This document shows, piece by piece, positions 52,046-61,860 of a stretch of DNA of 64,000 nt. The notes below the pieces were generated by a model. The model saw only the letters and a list, made by a program, of their open reading frames with translations. It was not told where the DNA came from and did no database searches. Both the position numbers and the translations under genes were made by a program. The first letter of the stretch is position 1. Each line of letters opens with the position of its first letter. Source of the DNA: JABDMH01 sp965222645 (GTDB taxonomy: Bacteria; Bacteroidota; Bacteroidia; Chitinophagales; Saprospiraceae); NCBI GenBank assembly GCA_965222645.1, contig OZ244968.1, forward strand, positions 3,534,001 to 3,598,000. Reading direction: 5' to 3'.

Positions 52046-53169
52046 TATTCAACTTTGCAAAAGGTTGGCTTGGTGGAGTGTACTACGTCTTAAACATTAT
52101 AAAGTCCCTTCAGTTTTTGGAGGAGAACGACATGCCTCATATTTTCTTGTTTTACAAGGCAGATTTGTCATCATTTGTTGAGCATATTCAGTACCCCTTT
52201 TTGACCAAAGTACCATGGAAATTTGTAAACGTTTACGAGGGGGTGATAAAATCCTTCATGAAAAGGCAGAACATATTTCTTGAACGAATCTTGGATCGAT
52301 ATGATTTGAGTGGAATATATCCATTGAACGACTTTCCATTGCCAGTATCAAGTAGTGAAGCAAATAAAACGGTTATTGCCTCTTGGATTGCAGATTTGCA
52401 GCATAAATTTTACCCAGAATTCTTTACAAGGACGCAACGTATTCAACGGGAATTGAGAATTAGACTAATTCTTAAGAACGGTGACAATTTAGTGGTCTCT
52501 AGTCATAATGTCTCTAAACATTTCGAACAATGTTATGATTTGAAAGAAGGTTTAAACATACATGTATTACAATTCGTGTCTATAATTGATGATTTCAACT
52601 TTCCTGATAGGAGCAATTTATTGCTCAAGTATGATTTGCCAGATGACTATTTTATTGTCAGCAATCAGTTTTTGAAACATAAGAATCACATCATTGTCTT
52701 GAAGGCCCTAAATTTATTGAAAAAGGCGGGTGTCAAGAAGCACATTGTCATAACAGGAAAAATTAAGGATTATAAAAAGGGAGGATCCCTTAGAGAAATG
52801 AAACGTTTCATTTCGAGCAATCAATTAGATGGTTTTGTAACCTTGACTGATTTAATTCCCCGCAAGGATCAATTGGGACTCTTACGATATTCGAACGCAA
52901 TTATTCAGCCCAGTTTATTTGAAGGATGGAGTACTGTAATTGAAGATGCGAAATCATTGCAAGTGCCTGTTGTTGCTTCCTCAATTGATGTTAATTTGGA
53001 ACAACTGAGAAACAATGGATATTTCTTTAATCCACATGATGAAGTTGAATTGGCTAAAATTCTGGGTGAAGAGGAATTTGATAGTAAACCCTTATCCTAT
53101 GGCAGCTATAGTGAAAGAGTAGAGATTTGTGCTCAGAATTTTCTGAGGATTTTTGAAGGTGCAGGATGA
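52006..53169 (+). CDS. Glycosyltransferase, GT4-like
   Basis: A 387-residue GT-B enzyme. The N-terminus GIIFNFAKGWLGGVYYVLNI shows the glycine loop. The C-terminal half has YFIVSNQFLKHKNHIIVLKA, then QPSLFEGWSTVIEDAKSLQV, the GT4 E-x7-E region. The start inside the preceding gene (ATG 52006) is the first good one and gives the expected N-terminal strand. Its stop overlaps the next gene by four bases. Confidence 0.88.
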   Translation: MDQGNKVRPRIGIIFNFAKGWLGGVYYVLNIIKSLQFLEENDMPHIFLFYKADLSSFVEHIQYPFLTKVPWKFVNVYEGVIKSFMKRQNIFLERILDRYDLSGIYPLNDFPLPVSSSEANKTVIASWIADLQHKFYPEFFTRTQRIQRELRIRLILKNGDNLVVSSHNVSKHFEQCYDLKEGLNIHVLQFVSIIDDFNFPDRSNLLLKYDLPDDYFIVSNQFLKHKNHIIVLKALNLLKKAGVKKHIVITGKIKDYKKGGSLREMKRFISSNQLDGFVTLTDLIPRKDQLGLLRYSNAIIQPSLFEGWSTVIEDAKSLQVPVVASSIDVNLEQLRNNGYFFNPHDEVELAKILGEEEFDSKPLSYGSYSERVEICAQNFLRIFEGAG

Positions 53170-54314
53170 ATACCAATGTTGTCTTCATAAATCAAGCAAC
53201 TGGCTATTTGACCATTGACATTATCAATGCATTTGCAGAGAGAATAGATGAGGTGGCACTGATATCGGGAAGCATTCGAGTGCAGGATATCCCTCTGAAT
53301 GATAACGTACAGGTGTCAAGGATTTCAACCTATGAGAGAGGGTCTTCATTTCAGAAATTAGTTTCCTGGATCAAAGGCACAGGTATGTCTTTGTATTTTC
53401 TAATGACAAAGTATAAGGATTACGATATTTTTTATACTACGGTACCCCCAACAGCATATTTTTTATCGCTCTTGTTAAGGCGCAGGTTTTCCATTTTGGT
53501 ATTTGATGTATACCCAGATGTACTCCAAACATTCAATATTTCGCAGGGAAATCCTGTGTACAGATTATGGAACCATGCTAACAAAACGCTCTTTAAACGG
53601 TCCTTTAGAATCTATACACTTGGAGCTGAAATGAAGGAGCTCTTAGCGCAGTATGTTAGTGCTGAAAGAATTCACATAATTCCGAATTGGAGTGGCTTGA
53701 CAAAAATCAAAGCAATTCGAAAATCGGAAAACGTGTTCCTTCAGACACATCAATTACGGGGTAAATTCGTGATTCAGTATTCTGGCAGTATTGGTTCTAC
53801 ACACAATGTTGATGTCTTGATAGACATTGCAGATCGCCTTAGAGCCTATAACAGTATCTTTTTTTTAGTGATTGGAAGGGGTGCCCGCTACACTCAAGTT
53901 TCTGATAGGATAAAAAGCTTGCAGTTGCAAAACTGCAAAATCCTTCCTTATCAGCCTGATGAAATGTTACCTCATACTTTATCAGCTGCAGATCTAAGTG
54001 TGGTGATATTAGATGAAGAAGTAAGTCGTGCGAGTATGCCTAGCAAAATATACAATTTGCAAGCTGTCGGCTCTCCAGTGCTTTCGATTTCGGCTGCTGA
54101 TTCAGAACTAGCTAAACACGTGAATAAATACCATAATGGAAAGAATTTTTCTAAGGATAACATCGATGGTATTGTGGAATACATTTTGAAACTAAGAAGT
54201 GATGAGTCAAGGTTAAAAGAAATGAGCCATAATTCTATTAAGGCTGCAAAAAATTTTACGATTTGCAATGCGAAGAGATACGTCGATATTTACCTAAATG
54301 ATGGTGTTACATAG
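53166..54314 (+). CDS. Glycosyltransferase, GT4 family
   Basis: A 382-residue GT-B protein. SWIKGTGMSLYFLMTKYKDY, then YDIFYTTVPPTAYFLSLLLR and FDVYPDVLQTF fit the N-terminal domain of WbuB/WcaI-like enzymes. YSGSIGSTHNVDVLIDIADR opens the donor domain. SVVILDEEVSRASMPSKIYN and LQAVGSPVLSISA close it. Translationally coupled to both neighbours. Confidence 0.87.
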   Translation: MNTNVVFINQATGYLTIDIINAFAERIDEVALISGSIRVQDIPLNDNVQVSRISTYERGSSFQKLVSWIKGTGMSLYFLMTKYKDYDIFYTTVPPTAYFLSLLLRRRFSILVFDVYPDVLQTFNISQGNPVYRLWNHANKTLFKRSFRIYTLGAEMKELLAQYVSAERIHIIPNWSGLTKIKAIRKSENVFLQTHQLRGKFVIQYSGSIGSTHNVDVLIDIADRLRAYNSIFFLVIGRGARYTQVSDRIKSLQLQNCKILPYQPDEMLPHTLSAADLSVVILDEEVSRASMPSKIYNLQAVGSPVLSISAADSELAKHVNKYHNGKNFSKDNIDGIVEYILKLRSDESRLKEMSHNSIKAAKNFTICNAKRYVDIYLNDGVT

Positions 54315-55299
54315 TAGACTAGCATATTTAGCTTATTATGTAAAGGAGTTAGACCACCATAAATTTTTCAAATTTTTCAAATTTGTGCGTGGTAAAACAG
54401 GTATGAGTTCAATCTCACTTCTTCAAGATATTCTCTCTTCTATATTCAAGTACAATATTTCTATTCTTGACTATTTCTATTTTAAGTTTTACAATACTGT
54501 CGATAGAGGTGAGTTTGCTGGAACGGGGTTCATGTATGAGTATCAATTAAGAATGAACCCGCTGGATCATAGAAGAATATTGCTTGATAAAATTCTTTTT
54601 TTGAAAGAATATAAGAGATTCATAGAAAGAGACTTTGCTACATTTGATGAATTAAGAACTGACCGGGAAATTGGTGATCGTTTTCTACGCGATAGAGCTA
54701 GGATAGTTTTGAAAAAATCTACTGGGCAAATTGGAGCGGGAGTGCAGATATATGAGACCACAGACTTGGATGCTGAGGTCTTATTGAAAGAAATGGCAGA
54801 GAAGGGCTTTGATCTTGTTGAAGAGTATGTAAAGCAACATCATGACTTGAATCGCCTTTCACCGAGTGGTCTTAATACAATTAGAGTAATAAGTCAGTTT
54901 CATGAGGGCCAGGTCAAGGTTCTGGCGGCTCGATTGCGCATAACGGTTAATTCTACAATTGATAATTTGGCGGCGGGGAACTTAGCTGCTCCCATTGACA
55001 TTTCCTCCGGAATTGTGACTGGCCCGGGAGTTTACAGCGACATCACAAAGCAGGATGAAATTGATCATCCGGTTACAAAGGAGAAAATAGTGGGTTTTCA
55101 AATCCCTTTTTGGCATGATGTGTTAAGGATAGTAAGGGAAGCTGCCCTGTTATATCCACAGAATAGATCTATTGGTTGGGACGTGGCCATCACAAAAGAT
55201 GGGCCGGAATTAATTGAAGGTAATCATAATTGGTGCAAACTGTTGTGGCAGTTGCCTGTAGGAAAAGGTTTGAAGGCAGATTTAAATGGATTTGATTAG
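54298..55299 (+). CDS. Sugar-transfer-associated ATP-grasp protein
   Basis: A 333-residue protein of the ATP-grasp type found in polysaccharide loci (PF14397). IVLKKSTGQIGAGVQIYE binds the ATP phosphates, FDLVEEYVKQHHDLNRLSPS and GLNTIRVISQF follow, and DVAITKDGPELIEGNHNWCK carries the metal-binding E and N. ATP-grasp enzymes ligate a carboxylate to an amine or thiol. Here it may add an amino acid or acyl group to an amino sugar or uronic acid; this is inference from context. Confidence 0.83.
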   Translation: MMVLHSRLAYLAYYVKELDHHKFFKFFKFVRGKTGMSSISLLQDILSSIFKYNISILDYFYFKFYNTVDRGEFAGTGFMYEYQLRMNPLDHRRILLDKILFLKEYKRFIERDFATFDELRTDREIGDRFLRDRARIVLKKSTGQIGAGVQIYETTDLDAEVLLKEMAEKGFDLVEEYVKQHHDLNRLSPSGLNTIRVISQFHEGQVKVLAARLRITVNSTIDNLAAGNLAAPIDISSGIVTGPGVYSDITKQDEIDHPVTKEKIVGFQIPFWHDVLRIVREAALLYPQNRSIGWDVAITKDGPELIEGNHNWCKLLWQLPVGKGLKADLNGFD

Positions 55300-55308
55300 G
55301 CGATTCCA

Positions 55309-55896
55309 GTGACTAAGTTCTTTATTTATATTAAACACAATTTTCCATTTCCATGGCTTATTTTCAATTCTGTTCACGATTTAATTTTTAACCTTTTTTA
55401 TAAAAATCGAATATCTACTGCTGCAGATCGTTTTTTTGGCACTATTCAAGATCAGAAATATAGTTACCGAGTTCTAGTAGCGGAGGAAGCAGGGTCCTTG
55501 GCTGATTTTTTTCAAAGGCAAGACAAGGAACAATTGAGATTCTTTAAACCGCATGCTTTTTCTGAGGCCGCTCTGAGGAAGCAAATTGTAATGAAATCTT
55601 TTTTAGCAATGGCGGTATGGGATCGAAATACGATCATAGGGTATTTTTTTTTACGATTTTTCTTGAATAAAACCTGTTTTATTGGTAGAATCGTTGACGA
55701 AGAACATCAAAGAAAAGGCATCGCAAAAGCTATGAGTATAATTATGTATGGCATCTGTGATAATCTAAATTTTAGATGCCTAACTACAGTGTCAAAAAAG
55801 AATCATCGAATTATTAAGCTCCATCAAGAGGAAGATTCATTTCACGTTCTGAGGGAGTTGGATAATGACTACTTGCTTGTTGAGATCAGACCATGA
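55309..55896 (+). CDS. GNAT-family acetyltransferase
   Basis: 195 residues, GTG start. The C-terminal 130 residues carry a GNAT fold with IVDEEHQRKGIAKAMSIIMY, the acetyl-CoA-binding R/Q-x-x-G-x-A loop. LAMAVWDRNTIIGYFFLRFF forms the central strands. Probably it N- or O-acylates a sugar precursor for the glycan. It starts nine bases after the ATP-grasp gene and its stop overlaps the next start. Confidence 0.83.
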   Translation: MTKFFIYIKHNFPFPWLIFNSVHDLIFNLFYKNRISTAADRFFGTIQDQKYSYRVLVAEEAGSLADFFQRQDKEQLRFFKPHAFSEAALRKQIVMKSFLAMAVWDRNTIIGYFFLRFFLNKTCFIGRIVDEEHQRKGIAKAMSIIMYGICDNLNFRCLTTVSKKNHRIIKLHQEEDSFHVLRELDNDYLLVEIRP

Positions 55897-58343
55897 ATTT
55901 GTTTTTCTTATTCAATTGCTTTCGGGTCAGATTCGCTTTTTATTGCTTTTTAGCATTAGCTCAGATTTCAATGCAATCCTGCAAGGCTTCAAAAACATCT
56001 TCTGTGAAAGCACCTAGGTTTCTGATAGCGGACGGAAAAGCCTTTACCCAAATTGTCATATCTAATAACCCAACCCGTTCTGCCAATTTGGCTGCCAAGG
56101 AACTGAAAGATCATCTTTTTTCCCTTACGGGAGTTGAATTGCAGATCACTTCAGTACAAGATAATGAGATTCCTCATACCATTTATGTTGGTTATAGTAA
56201 ATACATCGAAGAGGCTGGATTTGATGATTTTGAGGAGGGAGGATATTTGATCCAAAGCTTTGAGCAATCACTAATTTTAATAGGTGATGACTGGGATTAC
56301 AAACCTCCAAAATTGTACTCCCATGGTAGAGTTTCGGTTTCAAATTCCGAGAAGAATTGGCAGAACTCTCATGGTAATATGTGGAGATATCCCTACAATT
56401 CTCTTTTTAAGAACTATAACAAAGAATTAAATATTTGGTCTTTTGATAGGAAGGGTTCTTTAAACGCTGTATATGCTTATCTGCGGAAGTTGGGATTCGA
56501 ATGGTACATGCCGGGTGATTTGGGCGAGATTAAACCTGCGATCGATGCATTGCCTATCAGCATTTTTCGACAGGAAGGTAAACCTGACTTCGATTTTCGT
56601 AAAATTGGTTTTTATGGTAATGCCTTCTTTCAGGCACAACGAGAGGAACTTTTATGGCAATTGAGACTTACCCAAAGCTCTTCATACTCACTGTTAGGAG
56701 ACCAAGCAATTGGCCATGGCATGGCCTATGTCTATGGACATCCAGGGATGCATGAAAAGAATCCTGAGTATTATGGAGTCTTTGATGGGAGAAGAGATTT
56801 CTCATCAAGATCCCAAGGGAAACCCTGCCTATCCATTCAGGGCCTGATAGATGAAAACATTTCCTATGCTCAAAGGGTCTTTGATGATTTTGAGGTTCCA
56901 ACTATTTCCGTAATGCCTGGTGATGGATATTATGATATTTGTGGTTGCGACCTTTGTAATGGAAAAGAAACGACTGAACGCGGTAGTAATGGAAAACTGT
57001 CCGATTATGTCTGGAGGTATGTCAATAGTGTTGCCAATGGACTTCGGGAAAGCCATGATGATAAAAAAATCACTTGTTTTGCATATTCCACATACCTTCT
57101 TCCTCCAGAAAATATCGAAAAATTAAGCCCTAATATTATCGTGGGCATTTGCCAAAATAGGAGTTCTTTTCACGATCCGGAAGTGAGGGAACGATATATG
57201 GATATCAGACGACAATGGCTAAAAAAGACTGATAACAAGATTATGATCTGGGATTATTACTTACATGGTAGACCCTCATCAAACTTTGATGGAGTTCCTG
57301 TTGTATTTCCCAGATTGATTAAAGAAGATCTGGTAAGTCTAAAAGATATATCCTACGGGGAGTTTATCGAGGTCTACCGCGAATTTCGACCGGCTCCGGA
57401 AAGAAAAAACCTGGATCTTGCTTTCAACCATCTGAATGTGTACGTGACTGCTCGGCTCCTATGGGATGTAGGGCTGGATCTTGACGATCTGCTCGATGAT
57501 TACTTCATGAATTTTTATGGCCCGGCAAAAGATCATATTAGGGAGGCATTTGCACTTGCAGAAGAACATTGGCCAAATTTACATGATAAAAGATCGACAA
57601 TACGGAAAATATTTAAATTACTCGAGGAAGGTCTTTCACTTTGTGATGAAAATTCAAAATATCGTGAAAGGATCGACCTTCTATTAAAGTATATTCACCC
57701 CCTAAAGGAGCTCTTGGCTACAAAACGCTCCATGAGATCTACAACGACCAAACTCCGATTTATTCACGGGAGAGATGCCGACATAGTGATCGATGGTACA
57801 TTAGATGATAGATTTTGGGCGCCCCATCATGCATATAAAATACATCCGAGGAATGTCAAGGATAAGAATGCAACAACGATTAAAGTAGTGCATAGTCCCA
57901 GTGCAATTTATATGGGGATTACATGTATGGAAGAAAACCTGCAAGGTATGAATGTCAGACCTAAAGTCTTGGATGGCGAAAGTATCGAGATATTGCTGGA
58001 AACTCAGACTCATAGTTTCTACCAGTTCGCACTCAATCCCCAGGGAAGACTGTTTGAAGCAGATCTAGGTAATCAAGGTAGTAATAAGTGGTCCTCTGAT
58101 ATTCTGTACAGTGTTTCATCTGATCATATGGGTTGGTACGCAGAGATCAAAATACCGGTTCCCCGGCTTGAGAAGAAAGAACAAAAGATTAAAGGCCGGC
58201 AACCTAGTGATCGTTTTCCGTGGCATTTTAATTTTTTTCGGCATAGAGTGAACAACGGGAAGAGGACTTTCTTTTCCTTTGCTCCTGTAAAGAGGGAGAA
58301 TAGATACAATAGTCAGACTTTTGCCAAGCTTTATCGAAGATAA
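55893..58343 (+). CDS. DUF4838 lipoprotein with C-terminal CBM9-like domain
   Basis: An 816-residue exported protein. The signal peptide ends in a lipobox-like MQSC (Cys29). A GH67-N-like domain follows (NPTRSANLAAKELKDHLFSL, IYVGYSKYIEEAGFDDF). The large DUF4838 catalytic-like region contains ALNAVYAYLRKLGFEWYMPG, MPGDGYYDICGCDLCNGKET and FNHLNVYVTARLLWDVGLDL. The last 190 residues (IVIDGTLDDRFWAPHHAYKI, YMGITCMEENL) look like a CBM9 sandwich. DUF4838 proteins are thought to be glycoside hydrolases related to alpha-glucuronidases. A secreted uronide-active enzyme inside a biosynthetic locus may edit or release the polymer. Confidence 0.87.
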   Translation: MNLFFLFNCFRVRFAFYCFLALAQISMQSCKASKTSSVKAPRFLIADGKAFTQIVISNNPTRSANLAAKELKDHLFSLTGVELQITSVQDNEIPHTIYVGYSKYIEEAGFDDFEEGGYLIQSFEQSLILIGDDWDYKPPKLYSHGRVSVSNSEKNWQNSHGNMWRYPYNSLFKNYNKELNIWSFDRKGSLNAVYAYLRKLGFEWYMPGDLGEIKPAIDALPISIFRQEGKPDFDFRKIGFYGNAFFQAQREELLWQLRLTQSSSYSLLGDQAIGHGMAYVYGHPGMHEKNPEYYGVFDGRRDFSSRSQGKPCLSIQGLIDENISYAQRVFDDFEVPTISVMPGDGYYDICGCDLCNGKETTERGSNGKLSDYVWRYVNSVANGLRESHDDKKITCFAYSTYLLPPENIEKLSPNIIVGICQNRSSFHDPEVRERYMDIRRQWLKKTDNKIMIWDYYLHGRPSSNFDGVPVVFPRLIKEDLVSLKDISYGEFIEVYREFRPAPERKNLDLAFNHLNVYVTARLLWDVGLDLDDLLDDYFMNFYGPAKDHIREAFALAEEHWPNLHDKRSTIRKIFKLLEEGLSLCDENSKYRERIDLLLKYIHPLKELLATKRSMRSTTTKLRFIHGRDADIVIDGTLDDRFWAPHHAYKIHPRNVKDKNATTIKVVHSPSAIYMGITCMEENLQGMNVRPKVLDGESIEILLETQTHSFYQFALNPQGRLFEADLGNQGSNKWSSDILYSVSSDHMGWYAEIKIPVPRLEKKEQKIKGRQPSDRFPWHFNFFRHRVNNGKRTFFSFAPVKRENRYNSQTFAKLYRR

Positions 58344-59472
58344 GATCTGGCTCTCCTCCCCCCATGTAAGCGGCGATGAAATGAAGTACATCGAACAGGC
58401 CTTTGCCGAAAACCACGTCTTCCCCCTCGGTCCAAATGTAACCGGCTTCGAAAATGATCTCAAAAAATACGCCGGTATTGCAGGAGCTACCGCACTTTCA
58501 TCTGGGACAGCCGCAATTCATCTCGCCTTAATATTATTGGGAGTCGAGCCCAATGACGAAGTCATTTGCTCTTCCTTTACATTCGCAGCATCTGCAAATC
58601 CGATTAGATATCTTTTCTCTACACCCGTTCTGGTGGATTCAGAAAAGGATACATGGAATATGGATCCCGATTTACTATTGGAGGCAATTGAAGACCGAAT
58701 CAACAAAACAGGTAAAAAGCCAAAGGCTCTAATATTAGTACACCTCTATGGTATGCCGTCGAAAATCGATGAGATCAGGACAATCGCAGAGAGATACGAA
58801 ATTCCGATTGTTGAAGATGCAGCGGAAGCATTGGGTTCTATGTATAAGGACAGGTATTGCGGCACTTTCGGGGAAATGGGGATCTACTCATTTAATGGCA
58901 ATAAAATAATCACTACTTCAGGGGGCGGTGCCCTGATTTCAGATAAGAAAGATTACTGCGATAAAGCTTTATTCCTGGCAACACAAGCCAGGGATCCCGC
59001 TTCACATTACCAGCACAGTGAGATAGGCTATAACTACCGCATGAGCAATATTTCTGCAGGTATAGGTCGAGGACAGATGGAGGTGCTCAATGAGCGAATT
59101 AAAAAGAGAAGGGAAAACTTTTTTTTCTATAAAGACGCCTTTTCAGAGATTGGAGAAATAAAGTTTCTGAGTGAACCATCTTCTGAATACTATTCCAATC
59201 ATTGGCTATCAGTATTTGAAATTGATAAGGAATCAAAAGTAGACCGGGAAGGCTTGAGAATATTCCTCGCGCAAAACAACATTGAGTCAAGACCTTTGTG
59301 GAAACCACTCCATCTTCAGCCTGTGTTTGCACAATATCCATCATACGTCAATGGTATATCTGAAGATTTGTTCTCCAGAGGTCTTTGCCTACCGTCCAGC
59401 TCAAATCTATCCGACGCCGACCGAAACTTTGTGGCCAAAAGCATCAGAGAATACTTCCATATGCACATGTAA
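58321..59472 (+). CDS. DegT/DnrJ-type aminotransferase, PglE-like
   Basis: A 383-residue PLP aminotransferase with TTG start, overlapping the DUF4838 gene by 23 bases. IWLSSPHVSGDEMKYIEQAF is the PglE-like opening. SSGTAAIHLALILLGVEPND, EDAAEALGSMYKDRYCGTFG and the Schiff-base Lys195 in FNGNKIITTSGGGAL are all present. With the 4,6-dehydratase-like SDR at 60655 and the PglC-like enzyme at 61860 it should make the UDP-4-amino-4,6-dideoxy-HexNAc used as first sugar on the lipid carrier. Confidence 0.92.
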   Translation: MPSFIEDKIWLSSPHVSGDEMKYIEQAFAENHVFPLGPNVTGFENDLKKYAGIAGATALSSGTAAIHLALILLGVEPNDEVICSSFTFAASANPIRYLFSTPVLVDSEKDTWNMDPDLLLEAIEDRINKTGKKPKALILVHLYGMPSKIDEIRTIAERYEIPIVEDAAEALGSMYKDRYCGTFGEMGIYSFNGNKIITTSGGGALISDKKDYCDKALFLATQARDPASHYQHSEIGYNYRMSNISAGIGRGQMEVLNERIKKRRENFFFYKDAFSEIGEIKFLSEPSSEYYSNHWLSVFEIDKESKVDREGLRIFLAQNNIESRPLWKPLHLQPVFAQYPSYVNGISEDLFSRGLCLPSSSNLSDADRNFVAKSIREYFHMHM

Positions 59473-59502
59473 AGGCAGATGTACAAATTTCCTATTTGAT
59501 CC

Positions 59503-59982
59503 GTGATCTTCGCTCCGTCGAGAAAACCACTAATTGTGCATATCTTACCTGCCTATTCCAAAAACACAGGGAAAAGGTTGGTGAAGAGTCCTAAAATCTA
59601 CATCACGGATAATGGCATACTGCATTCGTTGCTAAATATCCGAAGTTTTAATCAATTATTAGGGCACCCGGTGTTTGGCTATTCGTTCGAAGGTCTGGTG
59701 ATTCGAAATATCATGAACATCTTTAGGGGTTTTAATTACAGTTTCTATAAAACTTCTCATGGCGCTGAAATCTCTCTGATTATGGAGGGACAAGGACAGC
59801 GATTTGCCATTGAAATCAAAGCAACAAACACCCCTGCGATGACCAGGGGATTTTGGAATGCTCAACACGACTTGAAACCTGACAAAACCTGGATTATCGC
59901 CTGGATTGAAAAAAAGTCTGTCCTGGCCGAAAACGTATATGTGACAAATCTGCAGGACTTCTGTGCTGAATTAATAGATTAA
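59503..59982 (+). pseudogene. 3' half of an AAA/DUF4143 ATPase gene
   Basis: The frame contains IVHILPAYSKNTGKRLVKSP, KIYITDNGILHSLLNI, FGYSFEGLVIRNIM and FAIEIKATNTPAMTRGF, the DUF4143 domain of AAA_14-type ATPases, to a normal-looking end at 59982. The N-terminal ATPase domain is missing. Sequence just upstream (from about 59475) seems to be a scrap in another frame. The fragment lies between the aminotransferase and dehydratase genes. Confidence 0.75.
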
Positions 59983-60146
59983 GGTTACCGCTGAGTCTAA
60001 CCTTCATTGGCAGGTCCATTTTTTAATACCAGTCTGAAATAATTGATACCGGATACTAACTCCGCATTCAAATGCCATAGTGTTGAGGATTTTACTTTAA
60101 TTTCCTATAATAGTAATATAAGAAATCATATATATACTAATATAAG

Positions 60147-60436
60147 ATGATGCTTAAGACCGAATTGGAGCAGATTCTGAAGGATCAGAGTGCCTTATTA
60201 TTCCGATGAAGTAGCTCTTTTACCGAGGTCATTGGAAGCAGATGTGAGCCTTGACACACCACTGGCTGTCTTAATCACAGGAGTAAGAAAGAGAGCTGCA
60301 AGGTCTCGGGGAAGCAGGGAAGACATTCGAGGTTTCCGAAGCACTGATCGTTACCGCAAATCAGACCGACGAAATAAAAGTGAATGAAGGGAAAATCAGG
60401 TTTCTACCTTTTTGGCAATGGTCAACGTCAAGGTGA
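60147..60436 (+). pseudogene. Remnant of another AAA_14-type ATPase (ends only)
   Basis: MMLKTELEQILKDQSALLFR in one frame, then SLDTPLAVLITGVRK (the start of a Walker A, GVRxCGKS, with the rest lost) in a second frame. Last comes EALIVTANQTDEIKVNEGKI and RFLPFWQW in a third. These correspond to the beginning and very end of an AAA_14/DUF4143-type ATPase with the middle deleted. It is a different gene from the fragment at 59503, because both fragments retain a C-terminus. The 218 bases from 60437 to 60654 show no feature. Confidence 0.6.
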
Positions 60437-60654
60437 ATAGTGACATCATGACTCTATCAGGTATTTTAAAATGTTTCGACGGGACTTGATCAAATTCCAA
60501 TGGAAAGTAAGATATATTGAGCCCAAAGCATTAATGCGTAAAGCTGCCTTATGTGAGATGTGTTTTTGACATCAACATATACATTTGATACAAGATCAAA
60601 ACTCCGCTATCAAAAATGCCCAGTGTGCATGCTTTGTAAAACAGAACACATAAA

Positions 60655-61860
60655 ATGTTCGATTTAGGCAGATTTATTGAGTCGAAAATTACCGGGAGGC
60701 AGTGTAGCTTTCTCGCTGTGGATTTGAAGGATAACCACGACCAAATCTCCAGCCAAATCATCAATAGGTCTGTCCTTGTGATCGGAGGTGCGGGCACCAT
60801 TGGTTCTTCATTCATTAAGAGTATTCTACCCTATAAACCTGCAAAGCTCACGGTGGTTGACATCAGTGAAAATGGACTCACGGAGCTCACACGCGATCTC
60901 AGGAGCTCCACTCTGGCAGTGCCGGACCGCTATAAAACATATCCAATAAATTTCAGCAGTCCCGTGTTTTCCAGGGTGCTGGAGGAAGATGGCCCGTACC
61001 ACATCGTCGCCAACTTTGCCGCACACAAACATGTTCGGTCAGAAAAAGATCACATATCTATTCAAGCTCTTTTGGAAAATAATGTCTTACAGGCTATTGA
61101 TTTGCTCGAGACAATGTCAAAAAATCCGCCGGAGCATTTTTTTTCAGTGTCGACGGATAAGGCAGCAAATCCCGTCAGTGTAATGGGTGCCAGTAAGAAG
61201 TTGATGGAGGAGGTTCTGCTGGCTTATTCCGAAACCATGCATATTACAACTGCCCGCTTTGCCAATGTTGCCTTTTCAAATGGCAGCTTGCTTGACGGTT
61301 GGATAAATCGCATGCTTAAAAAGCAACCACTCTCCGCCCCACTGGACATTTACCGTTACTTTGTGTCTCCGGAAGAAGCGGGACATATTTGCTTACTCGC
61401 TTGTATGATGGGAAGGTCTGGCGAAATATTTTTTCCTAAACTGGAACGCGATCAACTCAAATCGTTTTCCGATATAGGTTTGGATTTTATCAGATTTATG
61501 GGCTACGTACCGGTGATTTGCAAAAGTGAAGAAGAAGCAAAGGAGATGATTGTTGGAAAATCAGACAAAGATTTGAGTTATCCCATTTACTTATTTAATT
61601 CTGAGACATCCGGAGAAAAGACCGTAGAAGAATTTTATACAAGTACAGAAAGGATAGATATGGATAGTTTGGAGTCAATGGGAATTATCAGGAATAAGGA
61701 TAAGATGAATATTAGCGATGTAAAGGTATTCTCTCAAGATGTGAAGGCATTATTTTCCAAGGCAAATGTTTCGAAAGAGGATCTGGTTTCATTTTTAAGT
61801 GGAAGTGTCTCCGGGTTTAGTCATGTTGAAACGGGAATTTCACTAGACCAAAAGATGTAA
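60655..61860 (+). CDS. UDP-GlcNAc 4,6-dehydratase-like SDR
   Basis: A 401-residue protein of the polysaccharide-biosynthesis SDR group (PF02719 type) without membrane segments. The nucleotide motif is GGAGTIGSSFIKSI (44-57). VSTDKAANPVSVMGASKKLM carries the catalytic TDK and MGASK motifs of 4,6-dehydratases. FAAHKHVRSEKDHI and TARFANVAFSNGSLLDGW are also typical. It should form the UDP-4-keto-6-deoxy sugar for the aminotransferase at 58321. The PglC-like frame follows, touching its stop codon. Confidence 0.9.
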   Translation: MFDLGRFIESKITGRQCSFLAVDLKDNHDQISSQIINRSVLVIGGAGTIGSSFIKSILPYKPAKLTVVDISENGLTELTRDLRSSTLAVPDRYKTYPINFSSPVFSRVLEEDGPYHIVANFAAHKHVRSEKDHISIQALLENNVLQAIDLLETMSKNPPEHFFSVSTDKAANPVSVMGASKKLMEEVLLAYSETMHITTARFANVAFSNGSLLDGWINRMLKKQPLSAPLDIYRYFVSPEEAGHICLLACMMGRSGEIFFPKLERDQLKSFSDIGLDFIRFMGYVPVICKSEEEAKEMIVGKSDKDLSYPIYLFNSETSGEKTVEEFYTSTERIDMDSLESMGIIRNKDKMNISDVKVFSQDVKALFSKANVSKEDLVSFLSGSVSGFSHVETGISLDQKM

